A stretch of 64,000 bases of DNA, taken from contig CAYYPK010000030.1 of assembly GCA_964473525.1 (NCBI GenBank), positions 10,314-74,313 of the forward strand, written 5' to 3'. The notes beneath the pieces are model-generated. The model was not told the DNA's origin, did not search any database, and worked only from the letters and a program-made list of their open reading frames with translations. The stretch is from GCA-2687025 sp964473525 (GTDB taxonomy: Bacteria > Poribacteria > WGA-4E > GCA-2687025). Below, in pieces: positions 26,668 to 35,819 of this stretch. Both the position numbers and the translations under genes were made by a program. Each line of letters starts with the position of its first letter. The stretch's first letter is position 1.

Positions 26668-27729
26668 TCATGACGTAGCGCGACACGCTTGCCCGATCTC
26701 CAGGATCATCGTGTCCAGCGACTTCGTGACGGCCCAGTTCGGGTAGTCCGCCCGGAAACGGCGCGTGTCACTGATATAGCAGATGTGGTCGCCGGTGCGG
26801 TGCTCGTCGGTGTAGTCGTGCCCCACCTCGCAGCCAAGCAGCTCCGTGATGCGTGTGAAGCACTCGACGATGGAGGCGTTGTTGTCGCGTCCGCCGCCCA
26901 TGTTGTACACGGCGCCCGACCGCGGAGCGCGGATGAACGCTTCGCACGCCCGCACGACATCGCCGCTGAATATCTGGTCGCGAACCTGCTTCCCCTTGTA
27001 CCCGAAGACCGTGTACTTCCGGCCTTCGATCGCGGTCTTCACCAGGTACGACAGGAAGCCGTGCAGCTCCACTCCACTGTGGTTCGGGCCGGTCAGACAG
27101 CCGCCTCGGAAGCACACCGTTGGCATGTCGAAGTACCGGCCGTACTCCTGCACGAGGACGTCCGCCGCTAGCTTCGACGCCCCGAAGAGCGAATGCAGAA
27201 CCTGATCCGTGGCGCAGTTCTCGTCGATGCCGTGGTAGTCGCTCTCGTCCGCGTAGTCCCACCGAGTTTCGAGTTCGGTCAGCGGGACGTTGTTGGGAGC
27301 GTCGCCGTAGACCTTATTCGTGCTCAGGAACACGAACGGCGACTCGGGAGCGTGCTGACGCGTGGCTTCGAGCAGGTTCAGCGTTCCGCCAGCGTTGACG
27401 TCGAAGTCGTCGAAGGGACGGGACGCCGCCAGGTCGTGGGAAGGCTGCGCCGCCGCATGGATAATGGCGTCTGGCTTCGTCGAGGCGAACAGGTCAAGCA
27501 CCGCCCGTCGGTCTCGAATGTCCACCGACTGGTGGTCGTACGTCGGGGAGCTCTCCTTCAGCCGCTGTAGGTTCCAGGACGTGTCGCCACGCGGCCCGAA
27601 GAAATCGGCGCGCATGTTGTTGTCTACGCCTGTAACGAGCCATCCGGCGCGGCTGAAGTACTCAGCGGCTTCCGACCCGATGAGACCTGCCGATCCGGTC
27701 ACCATGATGCGTTCCGTGCGCGCGGCCAA
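26668..27729 (-). CDS. CDP-paratose 2-epimerase-like NAD-dependent epimerase/dehydratase, active-site Tyr replaced by Phe
   Basis: A 353-residue extended short-chain dehydrogenase. The Rossmann motif is VTGSAGLIGSEAAEYF (GxxGxxG) near residue 10, followed by the NAD-binding DNN. The rest resembles CDP-paratose/tyvelose 2-epimerases (STNKVYGDAPNN, CLTGPNHSGVELHGFLSYL, KQVRDQIFSGDVV). The usual YxxxK motif reads FGASK, so Tyr is Phe while Lys is kept. The substrate is probably a nucleotide sugar of the local polysaccharide. It lies between the two GT4 genes. Confidence 0.85.
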   Translation of the reverse strand: MAARTERIMVTGSAGLIGSEAAEYFSRAGWLVTGVDNNMRADFFGPRGDTSWNLQRLKESSPTYDHQSVDIRDRRAVLDLFASTKPDAIIHAAAQPSHDLAASRPFDDFDVNAGGTLNLLEATRQHAPESPFVFLSTNKVYGDAPNNVPLTELETRWDYADESDYHGIDENCATDQVLHSLFGASKLAADVLVQEYGRYFDMPTVCFRGGCLTGPNHSGVELHGFLSYLVKTAIEGRKYTVFGYKGKQVRDQIFSGDVVRACEAFIRAPRSGAVYNMGGGRDNNASIVECFTRITELLGCEVGHDYTDEHRTGDHICYISDTRRFRADYPNWAVTKSLDTMILEIGQACRATS

Positions 27730-27813
27730 AGGCGTGTTCCCCTACGGTTGCTGCCCGTGGCAATGGTAGCCGCCGCCCCGTGACCCTACAAGAACGCGAG
27801 ACTACCACAGCCG

Positions 27814-29001
27814 CTATTCGCAGGCCGCTCGGTACACCTCCACGTGCGCCGCCGCGACCGCCTCCAGCGAGTAGCGCTCCTCCACGCGACGGCGTAGCGC
27901 CGCCGACAGCGCGTCCCGGTCCACACGCGACAGGTTGAGCAACTGCTCGATGCCCTTGCGCAACCCGGGAACGTCCTGCGCGTCCACTACCGGCGCTGAT
28001 ATTCCTTCAAGAATCCGCGGTACATCTCCCACGCGCGTCGCCACGGGCGGCGCGCCCGCCTGCATCGCTTCGAGCAGCGCGATCGGACACGCCTCCGTGT
28101 GCGAGGCCAGGACGAACACATCCATACGCTGCATCCACTGTGGCACGTCGTCGCGCGCGCCCAATGTGTGCATGCGGTCGTGGCAGTCCATCGAGGCGAC
28201 CTCCTGCGCGAACTGCGCGGCGTACCGGGGCTGCGTGTTCAGCTCTCCCCCTATCACGATCGCGTGAGCCTTGGGGTGGTCCCGGAGGACGGGCTCAACC
28301 GCCCTCACGAAGTCCGAGCACCCTTTCGCCTCAATGATCGCGCCTACGAAGCCGATGACGACGGCGTCGTCTGGAATCCCGTCTCGCGACGCGTCGACGG
28401 GCGCGGCGTCTCCGGAGCTTGGGGGGCTGGGAGCGGGTAGGGTCCTTCTGGGCGCCGTAGCGCCAGCCAGTCCGTACCGCTCCGTGATGGCGTCCGCCGC
28501 CACGACCACGTGTACCGACGGAAGCCGCATCAACGCCCGCGTGACGCGGACAAAGGCGCGCGGCGTCAGCGTGTCGTTCAGGTGCCATACCACGGGGCGC
28601 CGCGCCAGCAGCGCTCCCAGCAACGGCGCGAGGTTCGACACGCCGTTAACGTGGACCACATCTATCCGTCGACGGCGGATCGCCCCGGCGAACCCGACGA
28701 CCACGAGCGGGAGCGTCAACACAAAGAGCGCCAGCGAGACGACGCTCCGCCGTATGGGTGGCATGGCGGCGCGCAGAAACGGCACGCCTGCGTCCGACAA
28801 CTCGTCGGCGAACTCCTCGTGCGAGTCTCGAGGGAACGCGACGTGCGTCTCGATCCCGGCCGCCCGCAGCGGAGCGGCGACCCACATGATGCGCCGTTGC
28901 GCGCCGCCAATGTGGCTACGATGCGTGCAGTTCAGGACGCGCAACGGTGTGCGGTCGGGGGACGGTCGGGACGCGTACGGCTGGGTATTAGGTGCTGCCA
29001 C
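27814..29001 (-). CDS. Glycosyltransferase family 4
   Basis: A 395-residue GT-B enzyme. The N-terminal half has RVLNCTHRSHIGGAQRRIMWVA, a typical donor-domain opening with a GGAQ loop. The C-terminal half has FVGAIIEAKGCSDFVRAV and the conserved E-x7-E-type region ASHTEACPIALLEAMQAGAPPVAT. It probably adds a sugar in exopolysaccharide repeat-unit assembly. It begins 46 bp after the UDP-sugar dehydrogenase, in the same operon. Confidence 0.9.
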   Translation of the reverse strand: MAAPNTQPYASRPSPDRTPLRVLNCTHRSHIGGAQRRIMWVAAPLRAAGIETHVAFPRDSHEEFADELSDAGVPFLRAAMPPIRRSVVSLALFVLTLPLVVVGFAGAIRRRRIDVVHVNGVSNLAPLLGALLARRPVVWHLNDTLTPRAFVRVTRALMRLPSVHVVVAADAITERYGLAGATAPRRTLPAPSPPSSGDAAPVDASRDGIPDDAVVIGFVGAIIEAKGCSDFVRAVEPVLRDHPKAHAIVIGGELNTQPRYAAQFAQEVASMDCHDRMHTLGARDDVPQWMQRMDVFVLASHTEACPIALLEAMQAGAPPVATRVGDVPRILEGISAPVVDAQDVPGLRKGIEQLLNLSRVDRDALSAALRRRVEERYSLEAVAAAHVEVYRAACE

Positions 29002-29047
29002 GCATCGGCGCCTGTGTTGGGTTAACCAGCGCCCCAGGCGTGCGACG

Positions 29048-30355
29048 TCAGAGTCGCACGAGGTCTGTACCCTCGCCGACCTGGGCGAGCACGTTCTTAG
29101 TATCGACGACGAGGCGTGAGTGCTGGCGGATCATCTCGTAGTCGATCCCCCCATGTGGAGTCAGCACTAGGACGCAGTCGGCGTCGCGCAGCAGGTCGGG
29201 GGAAAGCGCTTCGGACTTCAGGACGATCCCGTTCAGCCGGGCTTCGGGAATGTAAGGGTCGTGGTACACCACATGCGCGTGGCGACCGTGGAGACGCTTG
29301 GCGACCTCCCACGAGGGAGACTCGCGCATGTCCTGCACGTCGGGCTTGTACGCAACGCCGACCAACAGGATGGATGCGCCATCCACGGGTCGGTCGAGCG
29401 CTTCTGACACCCGCTCGACTACGTATTCCGGCATGTCGCGGTTGATACGCTGCGCGAGTTCCGCGAGTTCGCACGGGACACCCCGCATCCGCGCCTTCCA
29501 CGCCAGGTAGTGCGGATCCGCCGGGATGCAGTCGCCACCAACGCCTGCGCCAGGGTAGTGGGGCATGAAGCCGAACGGCTTGGTGGCAGCGGCGTCAATC
29601 ACTTCCCACACGTCGACACCCAGCGCGTGGCAGACGCGCGCGATTTCGTTGACCAGCGCGATATTGACCGCGCGGAAAGTGTTCTCGAGGAGCTTCGCCA
29701 TCTCGGCGGTGCTCGTTGACGACACGGGTACCACGGTGTCGACGAGGTCGCCGTAGTATGCGCAGGCGATCTCGGTGCACGCCTCCGTCGCGCCGCCTAC
29801 CACCTTTGGCGTGTTCTGTAGATCGTGCGTTTTGCTGGCCGGGTCGACGCGTTCCGGCGAGAAAGCGACGAACACGTCCTGTCCGACTGCCAGACCACGA
29901 TCCGCCAGGCGAGCGCACAGCAACTCGTCCGTCGCCCCGGGGTACGTCGTGCTCTCCACGATGATAAGCTGGCCGGCTCGCGCTTGCCGCGCCACCGCGT
30001 CCATCGCGCTCAGCAGGAACTCCAGGTTCGGTTCCTTCGTCGCCTTGTGCACCGGGGTCTGCACGCAGATGTGCACGACATCCGCGCCCGACAGGGCAGA
30101 TTCGTCGTCGGTAAGGGTCACGTCGTCGGAGGCCGTGAGGGCGGTGATGGTGGCGTCCGAGACGTCTTCGACGTAGGAGAGCCCACGCCGCAACTGCCCG
30201 AGTTTCCAGCGGTCCACGTCCACGCCCACCGTGGGACAGCCAGCGGTGGCCGCGCGAACCAGAAGCGGCAAGCCAACGTAGCCGAGCCCGACAACCGCCA
30301 CGGATACATCGCGCGCGGTAAGTCGTTGTCTAAGGCCGGCGCTGTCTACCGCCAT
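29048..30355 (-). CDS. UDP-N-acetylhexosamine / UDP-glucose-type nucleotide-sugar 6-dehydrogenase
   Basis: A 435-residue four-electron nucleotide-sugar dehydrogenase that makes a UDP-uronate. The NAD motif VVGLGYVGLP is at residues 21-30. Other hallmarks are ESTTYPGATDE, FSPERVDPAS, the LLENTFRAVNIALVNE helix, and the catalytic Cys in GVGGDCIPADPHY. YKPDVQDMRESPS is the C-terminal signature. The PERVDPAS form fits WbpA/WbpO-like enzymes acting on UDP-HexNAc rather than Ugd, but substrate choice is inference. It is the first gene of the minus-strand polysaccharide run. Confidence 0.92.
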   Translation of the reverse strand: MAVDSAGLRQRLTARDVSVAVVGLGYVGLPLLVRAATAGCPTVGVDVDRWKLGQLRRGLSYVEDVSDATITALTASDDVTLTDDESALSGADVVHICVQTPVHKATKEPNLEFLLSAMDAVARQARAGQLIIVESTTYPGATDELLCARLADRGLAVGQDVFVAFSPERVDPASKTHDLQNTPKVVGGATEACTEIACAYYGDLVDTVVPVSSTSTAEMAKLLENTFRAVNIALVNEIARVCHALGVDVWEVIDAAATKPFGFMPHYPGAGVGGDCIPADPHYLAWKARMRGVPCELAELAQRINRDMPEYVVERVSEALDRPVDGASILLVGVAYKPDVQDMRESPSWEVAKRLHGRHAHVVYHDPYIPEARLNGIVLKSEALSPDLLRDADCVLVLTPHGGIDYEMIRQHSRLVVDTKNVLAQVGEGTDLVRL

Positions 30356-30650
30356 CGATTACCTTCCACCGGCGACGAGCCTAACTGGCACACTAGCATC
30401 CCCACGTGTCATGTCCCACCGCACGGACCAGTAGAGAGTATACACGCTGACGTAGCCGTGCATCTCGCAAAAACGTCACCCGTCCGTCGATGGCGCGTCG
30501 CCCACGCATGGGGACGACGCGACGCCGCACCATAACATCTAGACCGTACGCGCGCAAGGAACATCGGGCTGGCGCCTCGGTCGTCCGTCCGCCCATACTG
30601 CTGCCGCGATCGGCCACTCAAAGCCCTGCGCTTACAGGCGCCGTGAACCC

Positions 30651-32231
30651 ATGGATACATACGACCGCCTTCGAACGTCACGTACAGCCCTCTGCGTGGC
30701 GCTGCTAATCTGGGTAGCATGGCGCGCGCACGCGGTGCTCTCCTTGCCGACGTTCGCGGACCCACGGGAAGCCCTCTTGCTGGCCGACGTCGCCCGCGTG
30801 CGCGAGGGCCTGCCGCCAACGCTCTTTCACTGGCCGGGCTCCCCGTGGACGTACGTCCTGGCTTGGGCGACCCGTTTAACCAATAGCACCACCGACGCCG
30901 CGATGCTCGTCGTTTGCAGGCTCCTGACGATTCCATTCGGCGCGCTGGCGCTCGCAGCCGCGTTCCGTCTGGCGTGCCGGGTGTCACGTCGCCCGTGGGC
31001 GCCGTCGGTTCTGCTGGCGACCGCGCCGGGGTTCGCGGCGGGTGAAGCCAATCTGGCGCTCGTGGACCTCCCGGCGCTCGCCCTTGCGCTCTGTGCGGTG
31101 AACGTCGCCGCTGGAGGCGTGGGGGAGACGTGCCACGGCCGTCTAGCTGCCGCTGGTCTGGTCCTGGGGGTAGCAGCCGCTGTGAAGCTGCCCGTAGCAA
31201 CCCTTACCCCGGCCCTTGTCGCTGCCGGCTTCGGCACGGCGACCGGGCGCCGAGCGCGGCTGTGTATGTGCGCGCTGGTGTGCGGCGCCGTAGCGGTCGG
31301 CTTTGCCCTCGGATGCCCGTTCATCGTGCGAGACGCCCTCACCGAGGGACGCGGCCCCGTCCTCGAAGGACTGGCATATGAGTTGGGCCACTACCACCGG
31401 GGCCACTTCGGGCTGTTCGCCACCGCGGCCGACCCGGTGCAGTCGTACCTGACTGCCCACGGGGCGGCCGCCTTCTGGTGTGTGGGGATTGCAGCCCTGG
31501 CTGTTGCGCTTCCGCTTGTGACGCGCGCGCCCGGGCCACGCCATCTGACGTGGCTGTGGGCGTGGGCCGTAGTCGCCATTGGCGCGCTGGTCGTGCATCG
31601 CTTCAGCTTCCCAAGACATTGGCTTCTCGCGTGCCCGCCGCTGTTCCTGCTGGCCTCGGCCGGCCGCGAACGTCTTGTCGGCAAGTGGCCGTCCGTAGCG
31701 CGCGTAGGTGTCGTGGTCGCCGCAGTCAGCGGGGCCGCTATGTGCATCGGGCTGAACGCGCGCGAGGCGGGTCCGTCCTCCATCGCGCGATGCGGGGAGT
31801 GGATGCAGTGGGCCGCGGACTCGCACGGTGTTCACACGGCGCCGGCAGGAATCTCCCCAGTACTCTCCTGGCTGTACCCGCCGTCGCCGCTCGCCGACGC
31901 CCGCGAGCCTGCGACGGGCGTCTCCGCCTGGATCGTCGCAGGGCCGGAGGCGAGGGTCCAGCGGGCGGCCTACCTTACGCCGGACGCGTTTCTGGAGAGC
32001 GACTTCTTCCCCCTGACGCGAGACATGTTCGTGGGCGGACCCGCGCATCTCAGCATTGCCGACACGTCGCGCTTCGCCCTTGTGCGTGGCTTTGGGCCTG
32101 CTGAGGCGCCGTGGCTGCCAGTCGCCCTTCTCGGCATGCGCCCGCCGTTCCCACTCAACGCGCTTCTACAGCCAGAGCTGAGCGTGCACGCTCCTCTTGA
32201 CGTGGCGGACAGCCTGCGCTCTCCAGATTGA
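30651..32231 (+). CDS. Integral membrane glycosyltransferase, GT39/ArnT-like
   Basis: A 526-residue polytopic membrane protein with about ten hydrophobic segments up to residue ~365, then a ~160-residue soluble C-terminal domain. FADPREALLLADVARVREGLPP in the first periplasmic loop has the acidic pattern of GT-C enzymes (GT39/ArnT/PMT), which use polyprenyl-phosphate sugars. It diverges from the UDP-sugar dehydrogenase across a 295-bp spacer, so it may glycosylate or modify the polysaccharide made next door. The family call is by topology and loop pattern only. Confidence 0.7.
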   Translation: MDTYDRLRTSRTALCVALLIWVAWRAHAVLSLPTFADPREALLLADVARVREGLPPTLFHWPGSPWTYVLAWATRLTNSTTDAAMLVVCRLLTIPFGALALAAAFRLACRVSRRPWAPSVLLATAPGFAAGEANLALVDLPALALALCAVNVAAGGVGETCHGRLAAAGLVLGVAAAVKLPVATLTPALVAAGFGTATGRRARLCMCALVCGAVAVGFALGCPFIVRDALTEGRGPVLEGLAYELGHYHRGHFGLFATAADPVQSYLTAHGAAAFWCVGIAALAVALPLVTRAPGPRHLTWLWAWAVVAIGALVVHRFSFPRHWLLACPPLFLLASAGRERLVGKWPSVARVGVVVAAVSGAAMCIGLNAREAGPSSIARCGEWMQWAADSHGVHTAPAGISPVLSWLYPPSPLADAREPATGVSAWIVAGPEARVQRAAYLTPDAFLESDFFPLTRDMFVGGPAHLSIADTSRFALVRGFGPAEAPWLPVALLGMRPPFPLNALLQPELSVHAPLDVADSLRSPD

Positions 32232-32285
32232 CCCCACTCCATCGCACTCCTATACTGCGCCGACCACAGGAGGACACGCGCGCCC

Positions 32286-33368
32286 ATGCTGCAATACGGC
32301 TTCGAGCACGGCGACAACACGATACGCGCCGGATTCGTGGGGTGTGGCGGACACTCCTTTAGGAACGTATACCCAGCGCTGCGGTACGCGCCCATCGACC
32401 TGGTCGCCGTATGCGACGTGCAGCAAGACCGCGCGGAGGCCTATGCGCGTGAATTCGGCGCCCGCAGATCGTACGCCGACCACCGTGCGATGCTGGCCGA
32501 GGAGGAGCTGGACGCCGTCTTCGTGGTGACGAACTACGACGAGGAGGGCAATCCGCGCTTCCCCGCCATCGCGATGGACGCCATGCGCGCGGGCGCCCAC
32601 GCTTGGATCGAGAAACCCCCCGCGGCCTCCGTGGCAGAGATCGACGACATGATTCGCGTGGAAGGAGAGACGGGGAAGTTCGTGCAGGTCGGCATGAAGA
32701 AGATGTTCTTCCCGGCCATCGAGAAGCTGCATGCGATCATTCTCGACGACACGTTCGGCGGACTGACGTCGTTCTCGGTTCGGTACCCGCAGCACATGCC
32801 AGAGGCGAGCAAGCGCGGCGACAACCACGCGATGATCGGCTTCCTCGATCACATCATGCACCCGGGCGCCATCATCCATCTGCTGGCCGGGGCCGTGAGG
32901 ACTCTGTACTACGAACGGTCCCGCAACGGCGCCAGCGTGAGTGTCATGACGTTTGAGAACGGCGTCACGGGCACGATGCATCTGACTGCTGGGCAATCTG
33001 GCACCAGTCCATTGGAACGGGTTGAGATCGTCGGTTCAGGGGCAAACGCGGTCGTGGAAAACGGCGCCAGCCTGACGTACTACCGACCGGGACGGCGCGG
33101 TGACGGGGGATACGGCCGATCTCCCAATTTCATCGGGGCGGACGAACACGCGCCGTTGTATTGGGAGCCTGAGTTCTCCCTGGGTCAGCTCTACAACAAG
33201 GGCCTGTTCATCATCGGCTACGCTCCCGAGGTGATCTACTTCGCGGACTGCGTCCAGCAGAACCGCGCGCCCGAGAAGGCAAACCTGCAAGACGCCCGGG
33301 CCATCACAAAACTCTACGAGGCGTACCGCTACGGCGACGCCGGCTCCGTTATCACGGTGCATCCCTAA
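32286..33368 (+). CDS. Gfo/Idh/MocA-family oxidoreductase
   Basis: A 360-residue NAD(P)-dependent sugar oxidoreductase. The Rossmann domain starts GFVGCGGHSFRNVYPAL; the family signature EKPPAASVAEID is intact near residue 115. The C-terminal alpha/beta domain contains DHIMHPGAIIHLLAG with a candidate catalytic His. CAGGAGG upstream of the ATG is a good ribosome binding site. It precedes a second member of the family by 23 bp, so the pair probably forms one operon acting on one sugar or inositol-like pathway. Confidence 0.88.
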   Translation: MLQYGFEHGDNTIRAGFVGCGGHSFRNVYPALRYAPIDLVAVCDVQQDRAEAYAREFGARRSYADHRAMLAEEELDAVFVVTNYDEEGNPRFPAIAMDAMRAGAHAWIEKPPAASVAEIDDMIRVEGETGKFVQVGMKKMFFPAIEKLHAIILDDTFGGLTSFSVRYPQHMPEASKRGDNHAMIGFLDHIMHPGAIIHLLAGAVRTLYYERSRNGASVSVMTFENGVTGTMHLTAGQSGTSPLERVEIVGSGANAVVENGASLTYYRPGRRGDGGYGRSPNFIGADEHAPLYWEPEFSLGQLYNKGLFIIGYAPEVIYFADCVQQNRAPEKANLQDARAITKLYEAYRYGDAGSVITVHP

Positions 33369-33391
33369 GGACTGCGCAGGAAGGCCTGAGT

Positions 33392-34348
33392 ATGGAATCG
33401 GTGCGTGTAGCGTTCGTCGGGGCGGGGTCGCTAGCGAATTCCGTTCACTACCCGTCGCTGGCGGAGATGCCAGATGTCGAGATCGTGGGCATCGCTGAGC
33501 TGAACGAGCAGCGGATGCGCGCGACCGCCGAGAAGTACGGCGTCGAGCAGACCTTCACCGACTATCGCGAGATGCTCGAGTCCGTCGATGCGGACGCCGT
33601 GTACGTGCTCATGCCGCCGCACCACCTCTTCGATATCGCCGTGAACGTGATGAAGTCCGGCAGGCATCTGTTGATTGAGAAGCCCCCCGGCGTGACGACG
33701 TACCAGACGGCCGCGTTGGCTGAGCTCGCGGAGAAGCAGGGCGTGAAGGCGATGTGCGCGTTTAACCGTCGGCACATCCCGCTTATGCTCTGGGCGCGCG
33801 AGCAAGTCGAGGCGCAGGGGCCGATCAACCAGTGCGTGTCGACGTTCTACAAGCACCACACGGGCGGGCACTACTACGACGGCGCGATCGACATCCTGAC
33901 CTGCGACGCGGTCCATGCCGTGGACACGCTCCGCTGGCTCGGAGGCGGCGAGGTCACGCGGGTCACGTCTAGTGTGAAGGCGGTCGGCGCGTCGTTCAAG
34001 AACGCCTTCAACGCCATCGTGGAGTTCGACAGCGGAGCGACGGGTGTTCTCCTCACGAACTGGATGACCGGCGCGCGCGTCCACACGTGGGAGATGCACG
34101 CGGCGGGCGGCTCGGCGTTCGTCGATGGCGACGCGGAGGCGCGCGTCACGACGCCCGACGGTGTCGCCACCAGGACGACGCAGGAAGTCGCCAGCAGCGA
34201 GTCCAGTCACCGCTACTATGGCTTCTACGGCGAGAGCCGACACTTCATCGACTGTATCAAGGAAGACAGCACGCCCACGTCCCACCTCGGCGATGCGGTC
34301 AAGACGATGCAGTTGGTGGAAGACATCTACGCCTCCAGCATCTGCTGA
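33392..34348 (+). CDS. Gfo/Idh/MocA-family oxidoreductase
   Basis: A 318-residue NAD(P)-dependent dehydrogenase. AFVGAGSLANSVHYPSL is the nucleotide-binding loop, and EKPPGVTTYQTAAL the conserved Lys-Pro motif. A D-x3-H pattern typical of the family appears in CDAVHAVDTLRWLGG. It is not a close copy of the upstream homologue. An AGGAAGG ribosome binding site precedes the ATG. It is followed 60 bp later by the BrnT toxin gene. Confidence 0.88.
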   Translation: MESVRVAFVGAGSLANSVHYPSLAEMPDVEIVGIAELNEQRMRATAEKYGVEQTFTDYREMLESVDADAVYVLMPPHHLFDIAVNVMKSGRHLLIEKPPGVTTYQTAALAELAEKQGVKAMCAFNRRHIPLMLWAREQVEAQGPINQCVSTFYKHHTGGHYYDGAIDILTCDAVHAVDTLRWLGGGEVTRVTSSVKAVGASFKNAFNAIVEFDSGATGVLLTNWMTGARVHTWEMHAAGGSAFVDGDAEARVTTPDGVATRTTQEVASSESSHRYYGFYGESRHFIDCIKEDSTPTSHLGDAVKTMQLVEDIYASSIC

Positions 34349-34408
34349 CTGTCTCGCGCCGACTACGTCGGCAACGTATACTCTAAGACGTAAGGGTCGA
34401 GGTGTTGC

Positions 34409-34747
34409 GTGGCAGGCCAGAGCGACCGGTACGAATGGGATGAGCGCAAGCGCGTCGCCAACGTGGCCAAGCATCGCGTGAACTTTCACGATCCGCTGGT
34501 CGACATCCGTCCCGACACTCGTCCTGCCAACGAGGAACGTGGTATCGCGATTGGCGAGGCGTTCAGTAGACTGCTCGTGGTCGTCTTCACGGAAACCGAC
34601 GACTCTACACGGATCATCTCCGCTCGGAAGGCGACGGCGCATGAGCGACGCAGGTATCAAGAGGGTCAGGATCGATATGAGCGCGAGGCCCACGTCCGAG
34701 ACGGACTGGTCACGCCTCGACGCCATGACGGACGAGGAAGCGCTTAG
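34409..34747 (+). CDS. BrnT-family ribonuclease toxin
   Basis: A 112-residue BrnT (DUF497) protein: type II toxin with an RNase fold. Hallmarks are YEWDERKRVANVAKHRVNF at the start, EERGIAIG in the middle, and RIISARKATAHERRRYQ. The last ~20 residues lie in a 107-bp overlap with the antitoxin gene and look non-conserved; standard BrnT is about 90 residues. The start is a GTG at 34409 with GAGG just upstream. The pairing with a downstream HTH protein supports a toxin-antitoxin locus. Confidence 0.85.
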   Translation: MAGQSDRYEWDERKRVANVAKHRVNFHDPLVDIRPDTRPANEERGIAIGEAFSRLLVVVFTETDDSTRIISARKATAHERRRYQEGQDRYEREAHVRDGLVTPRRHDGRGSA

Positions 34748-35030
34748 GCACGCGAGGGAGGATGCAGACAACCCTCCCCTGGAGGATCTGCCCGAAGAAG
34801 GGGCGGCCCGCGTGTTCCGCCCTCAGTGGATTCGGCGCCGCCTGGACATGTCGCAGCAGGAATTCGCCGAGGCGTTCGGGTTACCACTACGCAGCCTACA
34901 GCAGTGGGAGCAAGGGCGATCGACCCCTGGGAAGACGATCCGGTCGTACTTCCGCGTCATCGCGGCGGATCCCGATGCAGTGAGGAAGGCGCTGGCGATG
35001 CGCGACGCCGCCGGGCTGCCGGATCGTTAG
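34641..35030 (+). CDS. Xre-type HTH antitoxin paired with BrnT
   Basis: A 129-residue protein starting MSDAGIKRVRIDM. Residues ~15-40 (SETDWSRLDAMTDEE) resemble the N-terminus of BrnA antitoxins. Instead of BrnA's ribbon-helix-helix there is an Xre/Cro HTH (DMSQQEFAEAFGLPLRSLQQWEQGRSTP). It probably neutralises the toxin and represses the promoter. Its start lies inside the toxin gene, so translation is probably coupled. Calling it an antitoxin rests on position and domain pattern. Confidence 0.78.
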   Translation: MSDAGIKRVRIDMSARPTSETDWSRLDAMTDEEALRHAREDADNPPLEDLPEEGAARVFRPQWIRRRLDMSQQEFAEAFGLPLRSLQQWEQGRSTPGKTIRSYFRVIAADPDAVRKALAMRDAAGLPDR

Positions 35031-35058
35031 CCGAGGACATCGGAACGCGTACGTGGGA

Positions 35059-35084
35059 ACGCCCCCTGGGTACCCAGAGGGCGT
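35059..35084. terminator. Hairpin after the toxin-antitoxin locus
   Basis: An inverted repeat with outer ACGCCC / GGGCGT and inner CTGGG / CCCAG arms lies 28 bp after the antitoxin stop and 27 bp before the end of a convergent gene. It probably separates the two transcripts. No T-run is present. Confidence 0.5.
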
Positions 35085-35110
35085 CCGTCAGGTCCGAGAA
35101 GGGGCGGCGA

Positions 35111-35800
35111 CTATCGCGCCTTCAGTCCCGCCCAGGTCGTTGCTGCTTTGCCGGACGGATCGACAGCCTTCGTACCGCCCTTGAGCTGTGCGTCGCGGTC
35201 TTCGTCCGTGGGCAATACGCCCGCTGGCGCGCCGTCGTCGTCAGTGATCCAGATGGCGTCCAGCATTGTCGCCGCCTCCCGCGTATAGATGCTGATCGTC
35301 GTCTCGCCAGCCGGGATCTCCCACTCACGGTCGAACGTCCCGCCGTCGAGCCATTGGTTAATCTGGTCCCAATGCCACGCGGGGCCCTGCTGCACGCCCC
35401 AACGGAATGTCGTGTCCTGCGAGGCCTGCGGGTTCGGATCCTCATCGGGCGGCGAGACCGTCACCCAGAACGAGTCGCTGTTGCCGTCCCATGCGATGAC
35501 ATGACCCCAGATGTAGTACGTGGTCTCCTTGGGGATGTCGACGACGAACGTCATGTGGCCCTTGTGGTCGATGGCGTCTCCCTGAACCGGCGGGCCAGGG
35601 GCCCACACCCACGCGCCGTTGGATGGGTCGTTGACGCCCGCGCCTCCCTCGGCCTTGCCGTCGCCAGGCACGCCGATAACCATCGGCTCGACGATTTCCG
35701 TCGCCAACTCCGCCTCCAACGCCAATTCGAACGCCCGGACACCCGATGCGACGCACATCGCCAGAGCCGCGCAACAGCACGCTATCGCGAATCGCCTCAT
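35111..35800 (-). CDS. Secreted beta-sandwich protein of unknown function (paralogue 1)
   Basis: A 229-residue protein with a clear signal peptide (residues ~5-23, ending VRA). The mature part begins FELALEAELATEIVEPMV, as in CBM-like extracellular modules. Segments shared with the adjacent paralogue include WDGNSDSFWV, HWDQINQWLDGGTFDREWE and IYTREAATMLD. The tail LPTD...GKAATTWAGLKAR is also shared. It may bind carbohydrate or another surface ligand; that is inference from fold pattern. Confidence 0.75.
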   Translation of the reverse strand: MRRFAIACCCAALAMCVASGVRAFELALEAELATEIVEPMVIGVPGDGKAEGGAGVNDPSNGAWVWAPGPPVQGDAIDHKGHMTFVVDIPKETTYYIWGHVIAWDGNSDSFWVTVSPPDEDPNPQASQDTTFRWGVQQGPAWHWDQINQWLDGGTFDREWEIPAGETTISIYTREAATMLDAIWITDDDGAPAGVLPTDEDRDAQLKGGTKAVDPSGKAATTWAGLKAR

Positions 35801-35819
35801 CCGCCTTCCTCCAAGATGG

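Noticed and set aside
30356..30650. Promoter for the polysaccharide run in the divergent spacer
   Set aside because: A TATACT-like -10 is visible on the minus strand, but no acceptable -35 lies at the right distance, so I did not list it.
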